NCBI RefSeq assembly: GCF_020618475.1
Contig: NZ_CP085339.1
Span: 434,001 to 498,000 of the forward strand
Length of the DNA: 64,000 nt
From: Haladaptatus halobius
GTDB taxonomy: Archaea > Halobacteriota > Halobacteria > Halobacteriales > Haladaptataceae
Reading direction: 5' to 3'
The translations under genes were made by a program, and so were the position numbers. Under the pieces are notes generated by a model, which did no database searches, had not been told where the DNA came from, and saw only the letters and a list, made by a program, of their open reading frames with translations. Shown here piece by piece: positions 16,445-23,225 of the stretch (position 1 is the first letter of the stretch; every line of letters starts with the position of its first letter).

Positions 16445-17485
16445 ATGGACATGATACAGCGACGGGTCACCGCTGTTGGATTCTTCGGAACCCTCGTCAT
16501 TCTAAGTGGGATACTTTATCTTGTGGGTATCGAGGATCTACTCCGAGAGCTATCACGCGCTGATACCGGTCTCGTCGCCCTGGTCGGTGCAATCACCGTT
16601 GGATGGCTTGTTGCATGGGCCCTCGGTCTTCGAGCAGTATTGGCAGTTTTGGGCGTGCACCTCTCGGTGGTTCGGTCGTTCCTTGTCCTCAACGGGGCAA
16701 TGTTTTCAAATAACGTGACACCGTTCGGACAGGCAGGCGGAGAACCTTTTGCAGCTCTCCTCATTTCAAAGGTTGCCGAAATGGAGTACGAGCGCGGCCT
16801 CGCGGCAATTGCGAGCGTCGATGCAATCAATTTTTTGCCGTCAGTCACGCTTGCGCTCGTCGGCGCGGCGTACTTTGCCACCAAAATCACCTTTAGTCAA
16901 CGGTTACGGGCTGCAACTGGTCTAATCGTCGGACTCGCCGTTGTTGTTCCTTTATTGACCTATCTCGGTTGGCTGAATCAAGATGCCATTGAGCGAAGAC
17001 TTGAATCCGTGCTCACACCGGTCATTCAGCGATTAACGAAAGTGTTGTCCGGCGTCTCACCGCCCGACGAGTCCAATATCAAATCCAGAATTGAGGGATT
17101 TTTTGTCGCAATTGAACGTATAGCGACCGACCGTCGAGGAATGGTTTTTACGCTCACCGCCGCAACTCTTGGATGGGTATTTCAAATGATCGCCCTGTGG
17201 GTGGCATTCTGGGCAATCGGTACACCAATTCCATTCTCGGTGATGCTATTTGTTGTTCCGATGGGTGCCCTCGCCAGCATTACACCGCTTCCGGGTGGTG
17301 CCGGTGGCATTGAGACTGCCCTTGTGGCGATACTCGCGAGTTTACCGAGCATCACAGTTGGATTAGAGACAGCACTGGCTGCAGTCGTGATATTTCGTGG
17401 GTTTGTGTACTGGATTCCGATTCTCATCGGCGGACTTGTCGTGAGTTGGGTCGGTGTCGATGCGTTTGGAACCTTTGCCAATTGA
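16445..17485 (+). CDS. YbhN/UPF0104 flippase-like membrane protein
   Basis: 346 residues (ATG 16451 is also possible) with about eight hydrophobic spans. The stretch Asn-Asn-Val-Thr-Pro-Phe-Gly-Gln-Ala-Gly-Gly-Glu-Pro, and near the end Thr-Pro-Leu-Pro-Gly-Gly-Ala-Gly-Gly-Ile-Glu, are hallmarks of the LPG-synthase TM / YbhN family. It corresponds to the membrane domain of the MprF-like protein at 1669 without the catalytic domain. Members are thought to move lipids or lipid-linked compounds across the membrane. It is monocistronic. Confidence 0.85.
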   Translation: MDMIQRRVTAVGFFGTLVILSGILYLVGIEDLLRELSRADTGLVALVGAITVGWLVAWALGLRAVLAVLGVHLSVVRSFLVLNGAMFSNNVTPFGQAGGEPFAALLISKVAEMEYERGLAAIASVDAINFLPSVTLALVGAAYFATKITFSQRLRAATGLIVGLAVVVPLLTYLGWLNQDAIERRLESVLTPVIQRLTKVLSGVSPPDESNIKSRIEGFFVAIERIATDRRGMVFTLTAATLGWVFQMIALWVAFWAIGTPIPFSVMLFVVPMGALASITPLPGGAGGIETALVAILASLPSITVGLETALAAVVIFRGFVYWIPILIGGLVVSWVGVDAFGTFAN

Positions 17486-17812
17486 ACTCCTTCGTTTGAC
17501 CGTACTTATTGCCATTGTAATACGGGCGCAGTTGAATTCACGGCCTTATTGGAATCCTCTGCAAGTACTGAAATATGGTAAGTTATCGAGCAGGGCACTG
17601 TTAACTTAGTCGGCTAAAGTGGAGTTCCCCCATACATGATATATTCATGATAAATAAACTCGAGTTGACAGATGTTGGCGCCAGCAGTGTCCCGTTTTAG
17701 ATGGAGAGCAGTTTTTACATCGACCGCAATGAACATTGGTGCTTCATTGTGGTTATTAGATTCTTCAGAGGTGATCAGAATCAACGGATTGACTGCTGTC
17801 TCAAGATCATGC

Positions 17813-18424
17813 TCATTTGATGATGTTTTTCTGGAGAAATTGATCAATGATTTCTAACGTTGTATCACGCGCAGTTTCAACGTCAAGAGACAGATCTGCA
17901 TTTTGTGCACCATCTATCGCTGCTATCAAAAAGATTGCAGTTGCTTCTGGGTCTGCTGGATGGAACGTCTCGTCGCGAATACCCTCTTTGATGATACCTG
18001 CGAGGAGGTCAATCCTATACTGGTGATTTCTGGTGAACTGCTGACGAAGTTCTGAATCGTACTCCGCAAGGGCTTGTAATTGACTGATAGCTAGATAGTA
18101 ATGCAGGCCGTGTTCATCAACTCCTTCTGGTCCATACGCGAAAAAGTTCAGCGCGGTCCATAGCTGTTCTAGCGGACTGTCCTCTTCATTGATTCCTATC
18201 AAACGTTGCATTCCTTCAAGAATGTGATCGAGCAATGACCGCAGGAGATCGTCTTTTGACTCAAAGTAATAATGCACCAAGCCTCGATTCTTGCCCGCTC
18301 GTTCTGCTACCTTCCGAAGTGTAAGACCTGGATAGCCCTCTTCTGCCAGCACCCAGACTGTTGCTTCCATAATCATCTCCTCTGTTTCGAATTCATCCCA
18401 GAATGGATCTCCAGGTTCTGGCAT
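17813..18424 (-). CDS. TetR/AcrR-family regulator
   Basis: 203 residues. The N-terminal helix-turn-helix (about residues 15-60: Leu-Thr-Leu-Arg-Lys-Val-Ala-Glu-Arg-Ala-Gly, then Val-His-Tyr-Tyr-Phe-Glu-Ser-Lys-Asp-Asp-Leu) is classic TetR. The C-terminal helical part resembles the BetI-like group. There is no obvious target in the same operon; the neighbours are the YbhN-like gene (convergent) and a Bat-type regulator upstream. A 14-base perfect inverted repeat lies 64 bases before the start. Confidence 0.88.
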   Translation of the reverse strand: MPEPGDPFWDEFETEEMIMEATVWVLAEEGYPGLTLRKVAERAGKNRGLVHYYFESKDDLLRSLLDHILEGMQRLIGINEEDSPLEQLWTALNFFAYGPEGVDEHGLHYYLAISQLQALAEYDSELRQQFTRNHQYRIDLLAGIIKEGIRDETFHPADPEATAIFLIAAIDGAQNADLSLDVETARDTTLEIIDQFLQKNIIK

Positions 18425-18487
18425 ATCTCGCTAGTAATTGCCCATGAAGGTTAACGTACGGCTTTATCGCTGCTATGGGCCGCAATA

Positions 18488-18529
18488 GTTATACTGATGA
18501 ACAGTCTACCCGGATTTCATCAGTATAAC
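18488..18529. promoter_or_regulatory. Long perfect inverted repeat between two regulator genes
   Basis: GTTATACTGATGAA (18488-18501) is repeated exactly in inverse at 18516-18529, with a 14-base spacer. It lies between the stop of the Bat-type gene and the start of the TetR gene, both on the minus strand. It could be a dyad operator for the TetR promoter or a hairpin terminator; no T-run follows directly. Confidence 0.5.
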
Positions 18530-18570
18530 GTCGCCACCGCTGGAGTCTCCGAGATGATAGATGAGGTGGT

Positions 18571-19221
18571 TCACGGGACGAGTTCAGCAAATATCGTCGC
18601 CTGTGCTTTTCGGAGGTGTTCGCCCACCGTTTCAGGCCCACAGCCGAGTTCTTCGCCGATATCTTTGTATGTGGCTGTTCGTGGATCTCGAAAGTAGCCT
18701 AGTTTGAGTGCAACCGTCACCGCCTCCTGTTGACGATCGGTCAATTGTTCGAACAGCCGTGTGGTCGATGGAGAATAGTCGCCGATGGCTTCAACAGAAA
18801 GGTCGAAAGTCTCGGGTATCTCTGTGAGCGCCGTCTGGATCGTCTGTTGCTCTCCGAGTAATGTTACCTGCAGGTTGCCGTCTTCGGTAAATGTCATCGG
18901 AGTATCGACGACAAGTCCGTGTGTCTGCACGATGGAATGGAACGTCGTAGCAGTCTCGCTCCATTTCTGGTGAACGTACGCATAGAGGCTGTTATCCACC
19001 TCGGAGATATCATATGCGAGAATGTCAGAATGAGCATCCAATAGTGCCTCCGCTCGCTTGCGCTCTCCATCGAATTGGACAAGGAGAACACCGGTTCCGT
19101 CATCAAGCATCCGTATGTGATCCAGTGTTCGCCGTTTCACTGCCGAGTCGTCGGCAAACGCTTGCACGATGGGATCGAAAGCAGATTCTGTTGAGGTGAG
19201 AAGTATAGTCACAAATCTCAT
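18571..19221 (-). CDS. Bat-type helix-turn-helix regulator
   Basis: 216 residues from ATG 19221; the longer open frame reaches into a TnpB remnant and is rejected. The N-terminal sensor region (Met-Arg-Phe-Val-Thr-Ile-Leu-Leu) is followed by HTH_10 at about residues 160-212: Leu-Thr-Asp-Arg-Gln-Gln-Glu-Ala-Val-Thr-Val-Ala, Gly-Tyr-Phe-Arg-Asp-Pro-Arg-Thr-Ala-Thr, Glu-Leu-Gly-Cys-Gly-Pro-Glu-Thr-Val and Leu-Arg-Lys-Ala. Presumed transcription regulator with unknown signal. The TnpB-derived sequence now forms its upstream region. Confidence 0.75.
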   Translation of the reverse strand: MRFVTILLTSTESAFDPIVQAFADDSAVKRRTLDHIRMLDDGTGVLLVQFDGERKRAEALLDAHSDILAYDISEVDNSLYAYVHQKWSETATTFHSIVQTHGLVVDTPMTFTEDGNLQVTLLGEQQTIQTALTEIPETFDLSVEAIGDYSPSTTRLFEQLTDRQQEAVTVALKLGYFRDPRTATYKDIGEELGCGPETVGEHLRKAQATIFAELVP

Positions 19222-19254
19222 GTAAAAGAGGACAACCGCAAGCAACAAGTAAGC

Positions 19255-19350
19255 TACTACGGCCGTTAGACCGTGGTATTCACCAAGGATTCCCTCTCTA
19301 ACCAAATTTGGTGCAGTTGTGACGCCGCTCGCGTTCACCATCCCGAGATG
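19255..19350 (-). mobile_element. Right-end remnant of a TnpB element
   Basis: Codons for Gly-Met-Val-Asn-Ala-Ser-Gly-Val-Thr-Thr-Ala-Pro-Asn-Leu-Val-Arg match the last residues of the TnpB at 293-1531. A degenerate form of its end hairpin lies at 19260-19290. Nothing else of the element remains. Confidence 0.55.
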
Positions 19351-19364
19351 CTCGAACTCAATCT

Positions 19365-19465
19365 AGTTTTGACGGTAGCAATGTGTTTGCAGTAGACTAT
19401 GCGGTGGACGTGGTGCGGACACGTGCAGGATATAGTGTCGCCCATCGTGTCGTCTAGCGTCATTA
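19365..19465 (-). pseudogene. SWIM remnant (zinc-finger part)
   Basis: The stretch corresponds to the SWIM motif region (Cys-Thr-Cys-Pro-His-His-Val-His-Arg and the following Cys-Lys-His in other copies), in scrambled frames. Both ends are gone. Confidence 0.4.
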
Positions 19466-19602
19466 GCGGGTGGCGAGTAACTCAAATTCAGTTCTTCGTA
19501 TTGCTCTGCCTCCCTCATCTCTGCATAGCTTTCTAAATAAAAGAAAGGGCAAAAACACGGTGGTGGGATAATTTTTTGGAGTTCCTTACCCCAATAATTT
19601 CT

Positions 19603-19980
19603 ATGTCCAGTCGCTCAGTCGCCGCAGACTCACGAGAAGCGTTAGTAAGCCTCCCCTCAAATCCAGTTGCGTATGTTGCCATTCTCGCTGCTCTGGTTAC
19701 TGCAGCAATTCATTTGTATTTGGCACCTCAAGTGATCGGATTCGATCAGACGACAGGGATCCTCTTCTATTTAAATGGGCTCGGTTTCATTGGAGGTATT
19801 GTGCTTTTTGTGAGTCGATACTGGAGAGGTGCATTCTATCTGATCGCGATCGTCTATGCACTGGCGACGATTGTTGCGTTCTTCCTACTGGATGGGCCAG
19901 TCAATCCGATGTCGATTGTCGCGAAGATTGCCGAGGTCATTGTTGCACTGACCGCTGCCTATCTTTATAGCGTGGAGTAA
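19603..19980 (+). CDS. Four-span haloarchaeal membrane protein
   Basis: 125 residues from ATG 19603. Four hydrophobic helices follow each other closely, with a conserved-looking first loop (His-Leu-Tyr-Leu-Ala-Pro) and second span (Phe-Tyr-Leu-Asn-Gly-Leu-Gly-Phe). It resembles a common family of uncharacterised haloarchaeal membrane proteins, which I recall as DUF7475 without certainty. No operon partner. Function unknown. Confidence 0.65.
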   Translation: MSSRSVAADSREALVSLPSNPVAYVAILAALVTAAIHLYLAPQVIGFDQTTGILFYLNGLGFIGGIVLFVSRYWRGAFYLIAIVYALATIVAFFLLDGPVNPMSIVAKIAEVIVALTAAYLYSVE

Positions 19981-20094
19981 GGGACACTACGTCGCGTACC
20001 GAAGCTCTCGGTCTATGACTATCCTTGTAAAGTCAGACGCCAAGTGAGCGAACGATGACTAATGATATCCGAGAACGTCGCTAATTGAGACAGA

Positions 20095-20165
20095 GAATAA
20101 CTGAAGCGGTGGGTTAGTTCGGCAGTTCCGTCCGCCCCATTCTCACACACGGCCAGCACGGGAAG
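20095..20165 (-). pseudogene. SWIM 3'-end remnant
   Basis: The bases match the last 16 codons and 3' flank of other SWIM copies, including the flank GAAGCGGTGG and the final Glu-Leu-Pro-Asn codons. The copy stops abruptly at about 20165. Confidence 0.45.
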
Positions 20166-20209
20166 TCACGTGTAGGGTCGAACTTCTATCTAAATTTGGT
20201 AAAATAACA

Positions 20210-21553
20210 TCAAAACATGTCACGCAATGAGTCGCTGAGATAGGTCAGCGAACCAATCCCACCTGTTTCTATATTCTTTGTACTTGGGGTGGAATCGAGT
20301 GATACGATCGGCGTACCGCTTACGCGGAGTTGACAATCATGAATGTTTGACTTTTGAACGTTTTTGAGAGTAATCCCATGTCGCTTTCCGAAATGATGTT
20401 GGATACTAATGCTTTTGAAACGACATCGATCTCGATCCGTGAGCATGATAGCAGTCCCTCCTGGAGCAGTACCATAGATTTCAATATTTTCGCAGGTGAC
20501 TTGATGATTCGATGGAAGCTGTGGCATGCTTGGCATGGTAGTTGAATCGTATTCAGTAATCGGCTTCCGCACGTGAATACCTGGAATACTATGATTGGTC
20601 TGGATTGTTGTATTCGTGATTTTTGCATTTCCAAATTGTTTTCCGATAACGATCCCTCCTGAACTATTCGTCCCGGTTAAATCTGTAATCTCGACGGAAC
20701 AATTATCGATGATGGCGTTCGTTCCCTCTTCCAGCCAAATTCCTCGCATGTTAGGTTTGTTCTCTGGCTTGCTGACGCGGATCGTTGCGTTTTCTACGCG
20801 TGCCCCACTTTCTCCACCACCAATCCGAACTTGGTCAATTCCGTTATTCGCATACGTTCCTCCGTTGATTATTAACGGCCCAGAATGGGGAGATGCATAG
20901 AGACCTTCAAACCAATTTTCAATATGACAATTAACGAATCGCAATCTTCCCTCACCTGGATGCGTATATATAGCACTTCCGTTCTTCGATCCACCTCGCA
21001 TTTTCAGTTGATCAACGAGTAACGAGGCAGATGACTGCGGAACCTTAAGCTCAAGGCCACTACGTGGGTACGATCCACGACTCCCTTTGAATGTGAGATT
21101 CCGGAGGATATTTCGTTGGCCTCTGACTGAGAACACGATAACTGGAGCAGCAGTCGGTTCTGTATAGTCAAACGTAAATCCATCAATTAAGAGATCCTGG
21201 ACAGAACCACCGAAAATCCAATTTCCCTGTTCTTTAGCCGGGGTGAGGAACGTTGCTTGGTTCCCTACAAGGCCACAATTCGTCATATTGGATAAATCGA
21301 GTCGTGAGAGACGGTATGTACCAGATGGAAAATAGAGTAGTGTTTGATTCTCTAATGATTCTGTAATCACCGAATTGATTGGCTCAGAACCTGTTTGATC
21401 TACATCTTTGTTCCCCATATCAACAATTTTATCAAATCGGTTACGGTATGGATCAAGTAATTCTTTTTTACTTTTTTTTGGTTTCCTGCCACAACCTGCA
21501 AGTGAAGTGGCTAGAGCAAGTCCGGAAAGACGAAGATATTCCCGTCTATTCAT
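20210..21553 (-). CDS. Secreted right-handed beta-helix lipoprotein (pectate-lyase-like fold)
   Basis: 447 residues. The start Met-Asn-Arg-Arg-Glu-Tyr-Leu-Arg-Leu-Ser-Gly with Leu-Ala-Gly-Cys is a Tat signal with lipobox, so it is anchored outside the cell. The body carries the repeated short strands and Asn-rich turns of a parallel beta-helix (Ile-Asp-Gly-Phe-Thr-Phe, Leu-Ile-Ile-Asn-Gly-Gly-Thr-Tyr, Ala-Ile-Ile-Asp-Asn-Cys), with an N-terminal stretch like the pectate-lyase superfamily. The family binds or cleaves polysaccharides. The gene is AT-rich compared with the window and stands alone. A perfect inverted repeat precedes it. Confidence 0.8.
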   Translation of the reverse strand: MNRREYLRLSGLALATSLAGCGRKPKKSKKELLDPYRNRFDKIVDMGNKDVDQTGSEPINSVITESLENQTLLYFPSGTYRLSRLDLSNMTNCGLVGNQATFLTPAKEQGNWIFGGSVQDLLIDGFTFDYTEPTAAPVIVFSVRGQRNILRNLTFKGSRGSYPRSGLELKVPQSSASLLVDQLKMRGGSKNGSAIYTHPGEGRLRFVNCHIENWFEGLYASPHSGPLIINGGTYANNGIDQVRIGGGESGARVENATIRVSKPENKPNMRGIWLEEGTNAIIDNCSVEITDLTGTNSSGGIVIGKQFGNAKITNTTIQTNHSIPGIHVRKPITEYDSTTMPSMPQLPSNHQVTCENIEIYGTAPGGTAIMLTDRDRCRFKSISIQHHFGKRHGITLKNVQKSNIHDCQLRVSGTPIVSLDSTPSTKNIETGGIGSLTYLSDSLRDMF

Positions 21554-21570
21554 TACTTCCTTCGTGACCC

Positions 21571-21595
21571 CCCATCTTATTCAGTATAAGATGGG
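21571..21595. promoter_or_regulatory. Perfect inverted repeat before the beta-helix gene
   Basis: CCCATCTTAT (21571-21580) and ATAAGATGGG (21586-21595) are exact inverse copies with a 5-base loop, 17 bases before the start codon. It may be an operator or an RNA hairpin in the leader. Confidence 0.45.
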
Positions 21596-21599
21596 TAAT

Positions 21600-21919
21600 A
21601 TAATTTGGAATTTTGTCATAAACCGCTGCTAGATGCGTAGAGAGTGATTACTATACAATAAGCGTCATTTTCCACGGTTGATTGTGGCAAGTTGCTATCT
21701 AATAAAAATACAATCACTCTGAGTGTGAGAAGATGCAGTAGTGGTAATTATTCAACTTGTGAGGCTGCACTGCAAAGGTTGCATTTGGGAGTTGGATGCA
21801 AAAAACATTATTGAACCCTTTTGCCATCACCTTCTCATTTCTCGTCATGATGGTCAACATATTTGCAATTAACAGTGTTAACTGGGCCAGTCGCGTGCGC
21901 GTGAATCCTATTGCACTAC
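21600..21919. other. Intergenic stretch, nothing recognised
   Basis: AT-rich, with stops in all frames. I see no gene, tRNA or clear repeat. Confidence 0.5.
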
Positions 21920-22385
21920 TTAAGTATCGACCCTCATTTCACTGAATACGCGACGTAATTCATTACTCAGGTTTAATTCGTCGAGGGCTACGTCGTTGTC
22001 CACCGCATACTCCTCAGCGTGATTCCCGGTACGTTTCCGTATCATAATCAGGTGATAGAGATAAGAGATACGTAGGAGCCAAAGCGCTCCTCCGACGTCT
22101 TCGTCCTCCGAAGGGAAGGCGTCAAGCGTCCCATCGTCAGTTGCGTTCTCAACCGCGGCCATGTGTTTGCAGTAGGCGTTGGGGTGGACGTGATGTGGGC
22201 ACGTACAGGCCATCAGTTCGTGGGTCACGTCATCGATGGAGACTGTCTACTGGTGCTCTGCGGGGGTCTTGTAGCTCTCGTTGATGACGTCGACCAGTCT
22301 GGGGACTCAACATCGAAGGTAAACTGTTCCCTGTTTGCGCGTTTCTGTGCCGTCACAGTAGGGATCACGGACTGCGGGGGTTTCG
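21920..22385 (-). pseudogene. SWIM::DUF5519 chimeric pseudogene
   Basis: The upstream half is a decayed SWIM gene: Glu-Gln-Phe-Thr-Phe-Asp-Val-Glu, a shift, a stop in place of Tyr before Thr-Val-Ser-Ile-Asp, then Ala-Cys-Thr-Cys-Pro-His-His-Val-His with Cys-Lys-His, the complete SWIM pattern. At 22097-22105 the frame passes directly from the SWIM acidic region into the C-terminal 55 residues of a DUF5519 protein (Gly-Ala-Leu-Trp-Leu-Leu-Arg-Ile-Ser-Tyr-Leu). The last 102 codons stay open and could start at 22228. The junction lies in a nine-base sequence present in both parents. Confidence 0.65.
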
Positions 22386-22437
22386 TATGTATAGGATATG
22401 TGAAATCTAGCTGGAACGATGCACCGAGAGGTAGATC

Positions 22438-22458
22438 ATTTGAACGAAATATTCAAAT
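22438..22458. promoter_or_regulatory. Inverted repeat upstream of the TetR-Rph operon
   Basis: ATTTGAA and TTCAAAT are exact inverse copies separated by seven bases, about 140 bases before the TetR start. A possible operator, but far from the start codon. Confidence 0.3.
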
Positions 22459-22598
22459 ATTCATATAGCGAATGTCTACATACGAGAACGTGAATGTACC
22501 TATGATTCAGCTCCGTAGTGAGTTGGTCAACGAAAAGACGCTAAATGCACACTCCATACGGATAGGCAAGTTAGGTACAGGCACGAATAACATCTCTT

Positions 22599-23225
22599 AT
22601 GCCCACATTTACCGAAGAAAAGAAAAAACAAGTCCATGAGTCGCTTCGTGACACAGGACGTGAGTTGTTCGCTCGGTACGGCGTCAGAAAAACGACAATT
22701 TTGGAACTCACAGAAGGCGCAGGAATTGGCACTGGGACATTCTACCAATACTATGAATCCAAGGAGGAACTGTACGTAGATATCCTTGAGGAGTATAATA
22801 GAGAATTAATTCCTCGGTTACTGCAAAATTCCGTCGAGACCTATGATGATCCAGAGATGGCGATTACAGCGTTACTTGAAGAGGCTTTGGACGAGTTTGA
22901 ATCGAACCCACTTCTCAGGCGAGTCCTCATCGAGGACGAAGTTAGTTACATACGTGATCGGGTCTCCAATGAGGAAATCTCGGAGAAGCGAAACAGTACA
23001 ATGGAAGCCTTCCTTCCATACTTTGAACGTTGGTACGACGAAGGGAAAGTTGTGGGGACAAACCCTGAAAGTATTGTACATTCGATCCGAGCGGTTGCTC
23101 GCATTGTTCATCAAAAAGAGCAAATCGGAGAGGAACGATATCCCCAGGTTCGAGACACCCTTATCGCTGCCGTCGCTGCGGGACTAACACGCGACAATGA
23201 CATGACGGAGGATTCCGATGAGTAA
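22599..23225 (+). CDS. TetR/AcrR-family regulator upstream of an Rph-like enzyme
   Basis: 208 residues. The N-terminal helix-turn-helix is clear: Tyr-Gly-Val-Arg-Lys-Thr-Thr-Ile-Leu-Glu-Leu-Thr, then Gly-Thr-Phe-Tyr-Gln-Tyr-Tyr-Glu-Ser-Lys-Glu-Glu-Leu. The rest is the helical ligand-binding part. Its last codons overlap the start of the next gene by eight bases (23218-23225), so the two are translated together and the regulator probably controls its own operon. It is most like the TetR at 52566 in its N-terminus. Confidence 0.9.
   Translation: MPTFTEEKKKQVHESLRDTGRELFARYGVRKTTILELTEGAGIGTGTFYQYYESKEELYVDILEEYNRELIPRLLQNSVETYDDPEMAITALLEEALDEFESNPLLRRVLIEDEVSYIRDRVSNEEISEKRNSTMEAFLPYFERWYDEGKVVGTNPESIVHSIRAVARIVHQKEQIGEERYPQVRDTLIAAVAAGLTRDNDMTEDSDE

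Noticed and set aside
17614..17847. 77-codon minus-strand frame overlapping the TetR 3' end
   Set aside because: It overlaps an intact gene, has no recognised motif and the start lies inside the TetR coding region.
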